Assembly: GCF_002021815.1 (NCBI RefSeq)
Contig: NZ_CP019952.1
Location: 589,001-653,000, forward strand
Length of the DNA stretch: 64,000 bases
Source: Pseudomonas parafulva
GTDB taxonomy: Bacteria; Pseudomonadota; Gammaproteobacteria; Pseudomonadales; Pseudomonadaceae
Direction of reading: 5' to 3'
In this document: positions 10,201-18,669 of the stretch, in pieces
How positions within the stretch are numbered: position 1 is the first letter of the stretch
Layout of the letters: each line of letters begins with the position of its first letter
The notes under the pieces: generated by a model
The model's database searches: none
The model's input: only the letters and a program-made list of their open reading frames with translations
What the model was told of the DNA's origin: nothing
Program-made: the position numbers and the translations under genes

Positions 10201-10244
10201 GTTAGGTTCACGGCCGAAACCACCTGGTTTCGACCGGACCTAAC
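10201..10244 (+). promoter_or_regulatory. large dyad just upstream of the first paralogue gene
   Basis: Outer arms GTTAGGT (10201-10207) and ACCTAAC (10238-10244) enclose an inner hairpin. CGAAACCA (10215-10222) pairs with TGGTTTCG (10225-10232) around a CC loop, and CGG (10211-10213) can pair with CCG (10234-10236). It ends directly before the TGGAG ribosome-binding site (10245-10249) of the gene at 10258. There is no T-run, so it is not an ordinary terminator. It could be a repressor operator or an RNA structure controlling translation; which one is not decidable here. Confidence 0.7.
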
Positions 10245-10257
10245 TGGAGCCTTTGAC

Positions 10258-10941
10258 ATGACCACCAACAAAGAGAACCTTGAACTGCAAGTCCTGCCTG
10301 ACATGAACCTGTTCGTGTTCCCGGACACCATGAGCGAGGTTAACCGTAGCGCGGCCAAGGCCTGCCACGCCCTTGCTACCCAGGGCGCCAATAGACAGCA
10401 CCACCCGATCCAGGAAACCCAAGCCTGGTTCAACCAGTACGTGTTCCTGATGTCGAAGATGGGTTGGACACCCACGCGCGTTGATGTGCAGCGTATTACC
10501 CAGAGCGACAGGCACCTGGAAATCAGCAACCTGGTTGGCAAGGGGCTGCAGGCTGCCTGTGGCGCCTTTACCGGCGACGTGGCATCGGCGCTGGAAGGGT
10601 TGGGCAAGACCGTCATTTCCGCACTGGCTGCCAGCACCAAGAATGTCGAATTGCTGGATCGCAAATCCGTGGAGGATGACCGCAACAGCCTGAGCCTGAA
10701 CAAGTGTGAGCAGACCGGTGCTGGCCAGGTCGCCATGATGGTGAGCGCAGTCCAGACCGATGCCAAGCCTGACAAGAAAGCCAACTACCTGTTGGCCAAA
10801 TGGGAGAGCAGCGGCACCACCAACTACGCCTGCGGTGCCGTACTGAATCTCGATCAGCGCCAGTACGAGAAAGTACGCGCCGTGGTTGAAACCAAGCTCG
10901 ACGACAACGCCCTGGAAGTGTTGCTGGCCCTCGAAATCTAA
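10258..10941 (+). CDS. unrecognised protein, paralogue cluster member 1
   Basis: 227 residues, no recognised domain. The start at 10258 follows a TGGAG site, and no signal peptide is visible. A hydrophobic strand NLFVFPD (17-23) is followed by a helix with Ala/Arg and by WFNQY near Trp57 and MGWTPT. A central Ala/Leu segment (VASALEGLGKTVISALAAS) could be an amphipathic helix. The C-terminal part has a Cys (NKCEQ), then alternating strand-like residues and NLDQRQYEKVRAVVE. The same order of landmarks appears in the next two genes, which suggests triplication from one ancestor. Hand counts of sample lines give about 55-60% GC, lower than the cob genes. Function unknown; a multi-subunit complex of related chains is one possibility. 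Confidence 0.75.
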   Translation: MTTNKENLELQVLPDMNLFVFPDTMSEVNRSAAKACHALATQGANRQHHPIQETQAWFNQYVFLMSKMGWTPTRVDVQRITQSDRHLEISNLVGKGLQAACGAFTGDVASALEGLGKTVISALAASTKNVELLDRKSVEDDRNSLSLNKCEQTGAGQVAMMVSAVQTDAKPDKKANYLLAKWESSGTTNYACGAVLNLDQRQYEKVRAVVETKLDDNALEVLLALEI

Positions 10942-10954
10942 CCTGTCGGTCTGA

Positions 10955-10980
10955 CTCACCGGGGCCTTGGCTTCGGTGAG
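10955..10980 (+). promoter_or_regulatory. hairpin upstream of the second paralogue gene
   Basis: CTCACCG (10955-10961) and CGGTGAG (10974-10980) form a perfect seven-base-pair stem around a 12-base loop. It lies between the stop of the first gene (10941) and the TGGAGGG ribosome-binding site (about 10983-10989) of the second. No T-run follows. It may stabilise or separate the messages of the two genes. Confidence 0.55.
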
Positions 10981-10996
10981 CCTGGAGGGTGCATCA

Positions 10997-11683
10997 ATGG
11001 CAAATAACTACAGCGTGTGGCGCAATGGCAACAGTCTGGTGCTCGTCGACAAGACCATCAACGAGGCTTGCAGGCACGATATGCTCAATATCCAGCTGGC
11101 GGCTTACCTGGCCGCGTGCAATGGCGGTGTCTCCGGGGCTGATGGTGACAGCTGGCTCAATGAATACATACGTGTGCAGAGCAGTTTCGGCTGCACGCTT
11201 GCTACGCTGCGGTCGCAAACCATATCCATGGTGCCGGTTGCCGCTTTCAAGCCTTGGGACATGCTTTGCGACAGTCTTCTTCAGGCTACGCCTCACCGTC
11301 TTCGCGAAGCTGTCGCGCAGTGTCTGGCAGCCTGCGCCAGCAGTGAAACACGCGATGACCGGACGGGGGAGCGCTGGGATCTTGGCGAACACCCTGGCGA
11401 CACTGGTCTGAACTACGCGCATGCCGAGGTTCGGTTGGTGCTGCCTGAGTATTCCATCATCAGCACTCAACTGAACCTGGGGAGTCGAGAGCCTCTTGAT
11501 CCTGACTGGCTCTGGCAACTGTTCGACCCTCAGACGGTGCAGGCGTGCTGGCAGTTCCAGGGGCAGTACTTGATCGATTCCAGGCGTATGAACCTCATCG
11601 GTCCGGGGCTGGCAAAAAAACTTCAGGGCAAGCTGGCCCATCACCGCAGCGAAATCAGCGTGCAGGAGCCCAACCATGACTAA
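10997..11683 (+). CDS. unrecognised protein, paralogue cluster member 2
   Basis: 228 residues, no recognised domain and no signal peptide. The start at 10997 has a good TGGAGGG site; the frame also reads back to 10967. The landmarks of member 1 recur: SLVLVDK (13-19), an Arg/Asp-Met-Leu helix, then SWLNEYIRVQSSFGCTL with its Trp at residue 53, matching Trp57 and Trp56 of the neighbours. The C-terminal half has strand-rich stretches (AEVRLVLPEYSIISTQLNL; WQFQGQYLID). It overlaps member 3 by eight bases, so the two are translationally coupled. The function is unknown and the common origin is inferred by eye. Confidence 0.75.
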   Translation: MANNYSVWRNGNSLVLVDKTINEACRHDMLNIQLAAYLAACNGGVSGADGDSWLNEYIRVQSSFGCTLATLRSQTISMVPVAAFKPWDMLCDSLLQATPHRLREAVAQCLAACASSETRDDRTGERWDLGEHPGDTGLNYAHAEVRLVLPEYSIISTQLNLGSREPLDPDWLWQLFDPQTVQACWQFQGQYLIDSRRMNLIGPGLAKKLQGKLAHHRSEISVQEPNHD

Positions 11684-12332
11684 CACCGACGCATCATCTA
11701 TCGCCGGCCAGCTGGTCCACAGCAGCGTGCTGGTCTTTCTGCCAGGCGTATGCCCGCAAGCACGTTCAGACATACTGTTGGCCAACGCCTTTGCGCAGCA
11801 GGTGGCATGGGGGGATTTGAAAGACGGTCTTGAACCTGACTGGTTCAGGAATTATTGGCGCAACCTCGCTGCCCTTGGCTTCGATGGCAAGCTGGCGCCA
11901 GTAGGGCGGCGGCCCGGGCCTGACCGAGGCAGCCTTGCTGCGCAGGCAGTCGAGCACATCAGCCAGGCGAGCTCTCCACGCCTGGCCGAAGCGGCCAACC
12001 AGGCGCTAGAGGCCCTACGTCGAGATGACAAGGCGCTGAGACTGTTCAGCGCACATTCGACCGTGGGCACTCAGGCGCGCGTGCAGTTGTTGCCCTGTGC
12101 TCAGCAGTCGAATGGTTTTATCGACATGGTGCTGCTGCACATGGATATCTCGATGAAGACAAGCACCAGCGATTTCCTGTTCATGGGCGCAAGCAACGGG
12201 ATCAGTGTGAGAGACCTGCGACTGGAAGTGATCCATTTCAATCTGCAAGGGTTCCGTGAGGATTATCGGCGCAGGGCAGAGGCCAGTGTTGCGCGAACGG
12301 CCGAGCGTGTCATCAGGGATCTGGTGCTCTAG
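11676..12332 (+). CDS. unrecognised protein, paralogue cluster member 3
   Basis: 218 residues, no recognised domain. It starts in the end of member 2 with an AGGAG site. SVLVFLPG, an Arg-Ser-Asp helix and PDWFRNYWRNLAALGF (Trp56) line up with the N-termini of the other two. Its C-terminal half resembles member 1 most: a Cys (LPCAQQ), strands IDMVLLHMDISMK and DFLFMGA, then NLQGFREDYRRRAE, comparable to NLDQRQYEKVRAVVE. Its stop overlaps the stop of convergent retS by four bases, so there is no room for a terminator between them. Sampled lines are about 50-55% GC, below the surrounding genes. Confidence 0.75.
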   Translation: MTNTDASSIAGQLVHSSVLVFLPGVCPQARSDILLANAFAQQVAWGDLKDGLEPDWFRNYWRNLAALGFDGKLAPVGRRPGPDRGSLAAQAVEHISQASSPRLAEAANQALEALRRDDKALRLFSAHSTVGTQARVQLLPCAQQSNGFIDMVLLHMDISMKTSTSDFLFMGASNGISVRDLRLEVIHFNLQGFREDYRRRAEASVARTAERVIRDLVL

Positions 12333-15121
12333 TTGCGCGGCCAACTGCCGTCAGGGCCCATGCCCTGATCAGCATTGGCCGGCTGTTGGCTGGACCAGTG
12401 TTGGATCAACTCTCGCAGTTGGGACAATTCGACGGGCTTGGCCATATGGCCGTCCATGCCGGCTTGCTTGGCGCGGTCCTTGTGCTCGGCGAGGATATGC
12501 GCGGTCAGTGCAACGACGGGCGTGCGCACGCGCTGGTTGGCGGCTTCCCATTCGCGCAGGCGCCTGGTTGCCGAGAAACCATCCAGAACCGGCATTTCGC
12601 AATCCATGAGCACCAGGTCATAGCGCTTGGCTTTCATCGCTTCAAGGGCTTCTTCGCCGTTGGAGGCAGTATCGGGCTGCAGGCTGAGCTTGCCGAGCAT
12701 GCTGCGGATGACCTTGGTCGAAATGGTGTTGTCCTCTGCGACCAGCACGCTGAAATCTGGGGGCAGGTCGAGGGCCTGGGGCTGGCCTGGTGCAACAGCC
12801 GGCAGCGCCTGCTCGCGGCCGCGTTGAGCCAGTTCTTCGGCCAGCGTGGTCTTGAGCGTGTAGCCAGCGACCGGTTTGGCCAGTATCCGCTTGATCCCGG
12901 CATTACGGGCGATGATCTTGCTGGGGGCGTTGCTGATACCGGTCAGCATGACCACCAGGATGTCGTGATTGAGGCTGGGGTCTTCCTTGATCTTGGCGGC
13001 CAGTTGCATGCCGGTCATGCCGGGCATGTTCTGGTCCAGGAGCACCGCGTCGAAGTAATCGCGAAGGTGAGCCTTGGTACGCAGCAAAGCCAAGGCTTCC
13101 TTGCCTGAAGGCACTGCGCTGACATTCATGCCCCAGGCGCTGCACTGTTGGACCAGTACCTTGCGGCACGTGTCGTTGTCGTCCACCACCAGTACCCGCG
13201 CGTCGCGCAGCGGCCCGTCCAGGTCGGCCGGAGGTTGCTCGAGGCAGGCTGGGTCCAGCGGCAAGGTCAGCCACAAGGTATTGCCGGTGCCGGTGCTGCT
13301 CTTGATGCCAAACTCCCCATGCATCAGGCCAATCAGCTGCTTGGCGATTACAAGCCCCAGGTGGCCGCCCAGCCGATTGCTGGACAGGAAGTGCCTGCTG
13401 TGCAGTTCCGCCTGCAGCAGCGCCTCGCGATCGGCTGCCGGCAAGGGGTCGCCGCTGTCCTGTACCGCGATGCGCAAGCGGGGCACCTCGCCGCGCTGGT
13501 CCAGTGCAACGACAAGCAGAATTTCCCCCTGGTCGGTGTTTTTCAGCGCGTTTTCCATCAGGCTCGACAGCGCCTGGCGCAAGCGTGTGGGATCGCCGCT
13601 GACCACACGGGGCACCTGGGGCTGGGTGAAGCTGATCAGCTCGATGTTCTGCTGCTCGGCCTTGGCCCGAAAGATGTTCAAGCAGTCTTCGATTAGCGCG
13701 TTGAGGTCGAACTGGACATCGTCGAGTTCGATCTGACGGGATTCGAGCTTGGAGATATCGAGTATCTCGTTGATCAACGTGAGCAGCTCGTTGCCCGCGC
13801 TGTGAATGGTCTGAACGTAATCGCGCTGTTTGACGGACAACGGCGTGCCCAGCAGCAGTTCGGTCATGCCCAGCACGCCGTTCATGGGGGTACGTATTTC
13901 GTGGCTGATCTTGGCCAGAAATTCGGCCTTGGCGTTGATTTCGGCGTCACTGGCTGCCAAGGCGCGGCTGACACTGAAGCGCTCCTCATTGATGCGTCGC
14001 AGCCGGTCGCTGACAGCCAGGTTCAATAGCAGCCCGCTCGCCACTGCCAGCCCCAACAGAATGCACAGCAACCAAGGCGTGGGGGTGCGTGTAAGCCCAA
14101 GCAGGGCAGGCAGCAGCACCAGCCCGCCAACGTTGAAGATGATCATCGCCAGACCGAACAAACGGGCGGGTGCGTAACCGCGGTACCAATGGTAGCTGCT
14201 GACCACCAGCATCGTGACACTGCCCAGTGCCATCAAGGCATAGGTCATGAGATTGAGCGGCAAGGTGTCGATGAACAGCAGCACGATCCCGCTCACCCCC
14301 ACCAGCAGCATCTCGCCGCTCAACAGCCGGTTAAGGCGCGGCGAGTTGCGCGGTGCGAAGAAGCGCTGGGTGAAGTACAGCCCTGCCAGCCCTGCCAGGA
14401 CCAGCGTAAGGTACGCCGCTGGCGTCTGGGCGCTGTACCACACATGCCACCATGGGCCGCTGAGGTTCAGCAGGATCAGGCCGCTGAGCAACATCAAGCC
14501 ATGGTAGAACGCCAGGATCAGGGCAGTGCTCGAGCGGCTGTAGATGAAGCGAATCAGGTTATGCAGGATCAGCATCACCAGGCCACCGAACAGCATGCCG
14601 AACAGCAACGGCTGGGTCTGATTGGCGGCGGCGCGCGCAGCGGGCTCAAGGCTGATGGCCGGGCGCAGCTGGTGTTCCGATACCAGGCGCAGGTAGATAT
14701 CCAGGCTTTGCTTGCTGTTAGGCAATGGCAGCACGTGGTCGCTGCCGCGCAATGTGGGGTTGGCACTGCCGGTTTGGCGGCCGTGATGCAGGTGGCGTAT
14801 CAGCTTGTCGCCTTGCAGGGCGTATAGGTCCAGACCAGAAAGATCAGGCGCGAAGACGCGCAGCAGTTGTTCCTGCTCACCGGGCTCTAGGCGGTAATGC
14901 AGCCACAGGGCCTGGTCGGGGGGCGCCGCATCGAGTTCTGCCAGCTCCAGCGGGCTGAACTGGTTGCGATAACGGTCCGAGCGCACGTCGCTCAGTTGCA
15001 GGTTGCCTTGTTCGTCGAGCAGCAGGGCCCAGCCACTGTCATGCTCCGCCATCGCGGGGAACATGCAGATCAGGGTCAGCAAGCTGACGATCAACGCTGA
15101 GGCAATCCGGAGCCGGCGCAC
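12329..15121 (-). CDS. retS: hybrid sensor kinase RetS
   Basis: 930-residue inner-membrane sensor. Order: signal peptide (1-25), periplasmic DISMED2 domain (about 30-160), seven-helix DISM membrane region (about 170-370), HisKA with His407 (AKISHEIRTPMNG), an ATPase region (about 510-625), receiver 1 with Asp696 (LLDQNMPG) and receiver 2 with Asp840 (LMDCEMPVLDG). Pseudomonas RetS blocks the GacS kinase and so lowers the small RNAs RsmY/RsmZ, repressing biofilm and type VI secretion. Placement next to purD-purH-fis supports the name. The ATP-site G1 box reads DSGDPL instead of the usual DxGxG, in line with RetS not acting as an ordinary kinase. Confidence 0.9.
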   Translation of the reverse strand: MRRLRIASALIVSLLTLICMFPAMAEHDSGWALLLDEQGNLQLSDVRSDRYRNQFSPLELAELDAAPPDQALWLHYRLEPGEQEQLLRVFAPDLSGLDLYALQGDKLIRHLHHGRQTGSANPTLRGSDHVLPLPNSKQSLDIYLRLVSEHQLRPAISLEPAARAAANQTQPLLFGMLFGGLVMLILHNLIRFIYSRSSTALILAFYHGLMLLSGLILLNLSGPWWHVWYSAQTPAAYLTLVLAGLAGLYFTQRFFAPRNSPRLNRLLSGEMLLVGVSGIVLLFIDTLPLNLMTYALMALGSVTMLVVSSYHWYRGYAPARLFGLAMIIFNVGGLVLLPALLGLTRTPTPWLLCILLGLAVASGLLLNLAVSDRLRRINEERFSVSRALAASDAEINAKAEFLAKISHEIRTPMNGVLGMTELLLGTPLSVKQRDYVQTIHSAGNELLTLINEILDISKLESRQIELDDVQFDLNALIEDCLNIFRAKAEQQNIELISFTQPQVPRVVSGDPTRLRQALSSLMENALKNTDQGEILLVVALDQRGEVPRLRIAVQDSGDPLPAADREALLQAELHSRHFLSSNRLGGHLGLVIAKQLIGLMHGEFGIKSSTGTGNTLWLTLPLDPACLEQPPADLDGPLRDARVLVVDDNDTCRKVLVQQCSAWGMNVSAVPSGKEALALLRTKAHLRDYFDAVLLDQNMPGMTGMQLAAKIKEDPSLNHDILVVMLTGISNAPSKIIARNAGIKRILAKPVAGYTLKTTLAEELAQRGREQALPAVAPGQPQALDLPPDFSVLVAEDNTISTKVIRSMLGKLSLQPDTASNGEEALEAMKAKRYDLVLMDCEMPVLDGFSATRRLREWEAANQRVRTPVVALTAHILAEHKDRAKQAGMDGHMAKPVELSQLRELIQHWSSQQPANADQGMGPDGSWPRN

Positions 15122-15270
15122 TACGAAATCCCTTCTTGGCCCATGTGCGGGGTGCTAACTATGCGCGGCGTTTGGAGTTGAAGGCAAGGCCCGCGGGCAC
15201 GCCAACGAGCCGGTTGCCGTGCGCCCGGCTGCACAGGTCCGGGCGCCTCGACAGTGCAGCGATAAAGCGG

Positions 15271-16560
15271 TTATTGCTCGCCACGTTCCCGGGCAATGGC
15301 CCGGTAGCCGATGTCGGTCCGGTAGAAGCTGCCGTCCCAGGTGATCTGCTCGGCCAGGCGATACGCTTGCTGCTGAGCGGATTCGACGGTCTCACCCATG
15401 GCCGTGGCGCACAGCACGCGCCCCCCAGCGGTAACCACGTCACCGTCCTTCAAGGCAGTGCCCGCATGGAATACCTTGCCTTCGATTTTTGCGGCCGCCT
15501 CCAGGCCTGAAATGGCTGCGCCCTTGGCGTAGTCACCAGGGTAGCCGCCTGCGGCCAGCACCACACCCAGACTAGGGCGTGGGTCCCACTGCGCCTCGAC
15601 CTTGTCCAGGGCCTTGGCAAAGGCTGCTTCGATGAGCAGTACCAGGCTCGACTCCAGGCGCAGCATGATCGGCTGGGTTTCCGGGTCGCCGAAGCGGCAG
15701 TTGAATTCGATGACCTTGGGGTTGCCCGCCTTGTCGATCATCAGGCCTGCATACAGGAAGCCGGTGTAGACATTGCCTTCTTCAGCCATGCCGCGCACGG
15801 TCGGCCAGATCACCTGATCCATGACCCGCTGGTGAACCTGGTCAGTGACTACAGGGGCAGGGGAGTAGGCACCCATGCCGCCCGTGTTCGGGCCGCTGTC
15901 CTGGTTGCCGACGCGCTTGTGGTCCTGGCTGGTGGCCATGGGCAGCACGTTGTGGCCGTCGACCATGACGATGAAGCTGGCTTCTTCGCCATCGAGAAAT
16001 TCCTCGATGACCACGCGCGAACCCGCTTCACCAAAGGCATTGCCCGCGAGCATGTCTCGCACGGCGGCTTCGGCTTCTGCCAAGGTCATGGCGACGATCA
16101 CGCCCTTGCCAGCGGCCAGGCCATCGGCCTTGATCACGATCGGCGCGCCTTTTTCCTGCAGGTACGCCAAGGCCGGTTCGATCTCGGTGAAGTTCTGGTA
16201 GTCGGCCGTCGGGATCTTGTGGCGGGCCAGGAAGTCCTTGGTGAACGCCTTGGAACCTTCCAGTTGGGCAGCGCCCTGGGTCGGGCCGAAGCAGTCCAGG
16301 CCACGGCTGCGGAACAGGTCGACCACACCGATGACCAGTGGCGCTTCCGGGCCGACGATGGTCAGGTCGACGTTCTTCTCGGCAAAGTCAGCCAGTTGCT
16401 CCAGAGCGCAAACGTCGATGGCGACGTTCTCGCACTTGGCCTCGATGGCGGTGCCAGCGTTGCCTGGAGCCACGAAGACTTTTTCGACGCGTGGGTCCTG
16501 GGCGACTTTCCATGCCAGGGCGTGCTCACGGCCGCCGCTGCCGATGATCAAAACTTTCAT
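15271..16560 (-). CDS. purD: phosphoribosylamine-glycine ligase
   Basis: 429-residue ATP-grasp enzyme, step two of purine synthesis, joining glycine to phosphoribosylamine. Seen: N-terminal MKVLIIGSGGREHALAWK, FGPTQGAAQLEGSKAFTK, ATP-grasp IVIKADGLAAGKGVIVA, and GFLYAGLMI with EFNCRFGDPE. The start at 16560 is set by the universal N-terminus. It follows purH by 99 bases on the same strand, the usual purH-purD pair, with retS next. Confidence 0.97.
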   Translation of the reverse strand: MKVLIIGSGGREHALAWKVAQDPRVEKVFVAPGNAGTAIEAKCENVAIDVCALEQLADFAEKNVDLTIVGPEAPLVIGVVDLFRSRGLDCFGPTQGAAQLEGSKAFTKDFLARHKIPTADYQNFTEIEPALAYLQEKGAPIVIKADGLAAGKGVIVAMTLAEAEAAVRDMLAGNAFGEAGSRVVIEEFLDGEEASFIVMVDGHNVLPMATSQDHKRVGNQDSGPNTGGMGAYSPAPVVTDQVHQRVMDQVIWPTVRGMAEEGNVYTGFLYAGLMIDKAGNPKVIEFNCRFGDPETQPIMLRLESSLVLLIEAAFAKALDKVEAQWDPRPSLGVVLAAGGYPGDYAKGAAISGLEAAAKIEGKVFHAGTALKDGDVVTAGGRVLCATAMGETVESAQQQAYRLAEQITWDGSFYRTDIGYRAIARERGEQ

Positions 16561-16659
16561 GTCAAAACCTCTAGATCTGTCGAGCAAAAGGCTGTGCCTC
16601 TCGCTGTGCCAGGTCGCACCGCAGCAGTTGCCTGCCTGGGTGCGGCCGATTGCCCTGAA

Positions 16660-18267
16660 TCAGTGGCGGAAGTGGCGCATGCCGGTGAACACCATGGCGA
16701 TGCCGGCTTCGTCAGCGGCAGCGATTACCTCGGCGTCACGCATCGAGCCGCCGGGCTGAATGACCGCGCTGATGCCGACCTTGGCCGCATTGTCGATGCC
16801 ATCGCGGAACGGGAAGAATGCGTCCGAGGCCATGACGGCGCCCTGCACCTGCAAGCCGGCATGTTCGGCCTTGATGGCGGCGATACGGGCGGAGTTGACG
16901 CGGCTCATCTGGCCCGCGCCAACACCGATGGTCTGGCGCTGCTTGGCATAGACGATGGCATTGGATTTGACGAACTTGGCCACTTTCCAGGCGAACACCA
17001 GGTCGTGGATCTCTTGCTCGGTGGGTGCACGCTGGGTGACGATCTTCAGGTCATCGGCGTTGATCATGCCGATGTCACGACTCTGGACCAGCAGCCCGCC
17101 GTTGACTCGCTTGAAGTCCCAGCCGGCAGCCCGCTCCGCTGGCCACTCGCCGCATTCGAGCAGGCGCACGTTCTGCTTGGCTGCAACCACCTCGCGCGCA
17201 GCCTGGGAGATCGTCGGTGCGATGATCACCTCGACGAACTGGCGCTCGACGATGGCTTTGGCGGTTTCGCCGTCCAGCTCGCGGTTAAAGGCAATAATGC
17301 CGCCGAAGGCCGATTCGGTGTCGGTGGCGTAGGCCAGGTCGTAAGCTTTGCGGATACCGCCTTCGTCTTCAGGCACTACGGCCACGCCACACGGGTTGGC
17401 ATGCTTGACGATGACGCAGGCCGGCTTGACGAAGCTCTTGACGCACTCGAGCGCAGCGTCGGTGTCGGCCACGTTGTTGAAGGACAGCTCTTTGCCCTGC
17501 AGCTGCACGGCAGTGGAAATGCTGGCTTCGCCTTTCTTGGCTTCCACGTAGAACGCCGCGCGCTGGTGCGGGTTCTCGCCGTAGCGCATTTCCTGGGCCT
17601 TGACGAACTGGGTGTTGAAGGTGCGCGGAAAATCGCCGCGTGCCTCGGTGCTCAGGGTTTCCCTGGCCTGGTCCACGGTGCCCATGTAGTTGGCGATCAT
17701 GCCGTCGTAGGCGGCGGTGTGTTCGAAGGCCTTGAGCATGAGGTCGAAGCGCTGGGCGTAGGTCAGACCGCCGGCCTTCAGGCCCTCGACGATGCTGGCG
17801 TAGTCACTGGCGTTGACCACGATGGCCACGTCCTTGTGGTTCTTGGCAGCCGAGCGGACCATGGTCGGGCCGCCGATATCGATGTTCTCGATGGCGGTCG
17901 GCAGGTCGCAGCCAGGCTTGGAGATGGTGGCTTCGAAGGGGTACAGGTTGACCGCCACCAGGTCGATGGGCTTGATCCCGTGCTCGTTCATGATCGCGTC
18001 GTCGGTACCGCGACGACCGAGGATGCCGCCATGGATCATCGGGTGCAGGGTCTTGACCCGGCCATCCATCATTTCGGCGAAGCCGGTGTAGTCGGCCACT
18101 TCCACCGCGTTGACACCGTTGTCCTTGAGCAGCTTGTAGGTGCCGCCGGTGGACAGTATCTCGACCCCGAGCAGTTGCAGCTCACGGGCAAATTCGAGGA
18201 TACCGGTCTTGTCGGAGACGCTGATCAGGGCGCGGCGGACTGGCAGGCGGGTAGTCTGGTCGGTCAT
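16660..18267 (-). CDS. purH: bifunctional AICAR transformylase / IMP cyclohydrolase
   Basis: 535 residues, the normal length. Residues about 1-200 form the IMP cyclohydrolase domain ([30 protein letters not shown]), and the rest is the formyltransferase ([39 protein letters not shown]). It makes IMP, the last two steps of purine synthesis. The ATG at 18267 is preferred to a TTG further upstream. It is separated from fis by a terminator, so it probably has its own promoter in the short gap between them. Confidence 0.97.
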   Translation of the reverse strand: MTDQTTRLPVRRALISVSDKTGILEFARELQLLGVEILSTGGTYKLLKDNGVNAVEVADYTGFAEMMDGRVKTLHPMIHGGILGRRGTDDAIMNEHGIKPIDLVAVNLYPFEATISKPGCDLPTAIENIDIGGPTMVRSAAKNHKDVAIVVNASDYASIVEGLKAGGLTYAQRFDLMLKAFEHTAAYDGMIANYMGTVDQARETLSTEARGDFPRTFNTQFVKAQEMRYGENPHQRAAFYVEAKKGEASISTAVQLQGKELSFNNVADTDAALECVKSFVKPACVIVKHANPCGVAVVPEDEGGIRKAYDLAYATDTESAFGGIIAFNRELDGETAKAIVERQFVEVIIAPTISQAAREVVAAKQNVRLLECGEWPAERAAGWDFKRVNGGLLVQSRDIGMINADDLKIVTQRAPTEQEIHDLVFAWKVAKFVKSNAIVYAKQRQTIGVGAGQMSRVNSARIAAIKAEHAGLQVQGAVMASDAFFPFRDGIDNAAKVGISAVIQPGGSMRDAEVIAAADEAGIAMVFTGMRHFRH

Positions 18268-18296
18268 TTCGGGTTCCAATAACGCGGTGGAGTCAG

Positions 18297-18333
18297 CAAA
18301 AAAGGCGTCTGTGTTGAGACAGGCGCCTTTTTC
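18297..18333 (-). terminator. intrinsic terminator after fis
   Basis: AAAAAGGCG (18299-18307) pairs with CGCCTTTTT (18324-18332), extended by TCTGT/ACAGG. Read on the minus strand the stem is followed by a run of T, placing it directly after fis and before purH. The A-tract on the other side makes the element symmetrical, so it could act in both directions. Confidence 0.85.
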
Positions 18334-18348
18334 GATCGGGATTCTGGC

Positions 18349-18669
18349 TTACAGCAAGTCGTATTGCTTGAGCTTCTTGCGCAGCGTGCCTCGGTTCAAC
18401 CCGAGCATCTCGCTGGCTTTGGTCTGGTTGCCCTTCACATAGCTCATCACGCTTTCAAGCAGCGGCGCCTCGACTTCGGAGAGCACCAGGTTGTACACGT
18501 CCGTGACGGTCGCGCCTTCGAGGTGGGCGAAGTAGTTGTGCAGCGCCTTCTCGACGCTGTCGCGAAGGGTCTGGCCCTCTTCGCTTGGCGTGTTCAGGTG
18601 CTGTTTCAGGTTGGCGTTGTCGCTCACGGGCGTTGTTCCACTCACAAATGTTTCGGTCATCATCGTCAT
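18349..18669 (-). CDS. fis: nucleoid protein Fis
   Basis: 106-residue DNA-bending protein that regulates rRNA and many growth-phase genes and shapes the nucleoid. The helix-turn-helix is at the C-terminus ([20 protein letters not shown]), with the dimerisation helices before it. The first codons (MTMMTET) offer two ATG starts. The start overlaps the dusB stop by four bases; the dusB-fis operon is conserved in gamma-proteobacteria. A strong terminator follows. Confidence 0.96.
   Translation of the reverse strand: MTMMTETFVSGTTPVSDNANLKQHLNTPSEEGQTLRDSVEKALHNYFAHLEGATVTDVYNLVLSEVEAPLLESVMSYVKGNQTKASEMLGLNRGTLRKKLKQYDLL

Noticed and set aside
15832..18282. 816-codon open frame on the plus strand
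   Set aside because: Lies wholly opposite purD and purH; composition is the usual mirror of high-GC codon bias, with no domain or motif.
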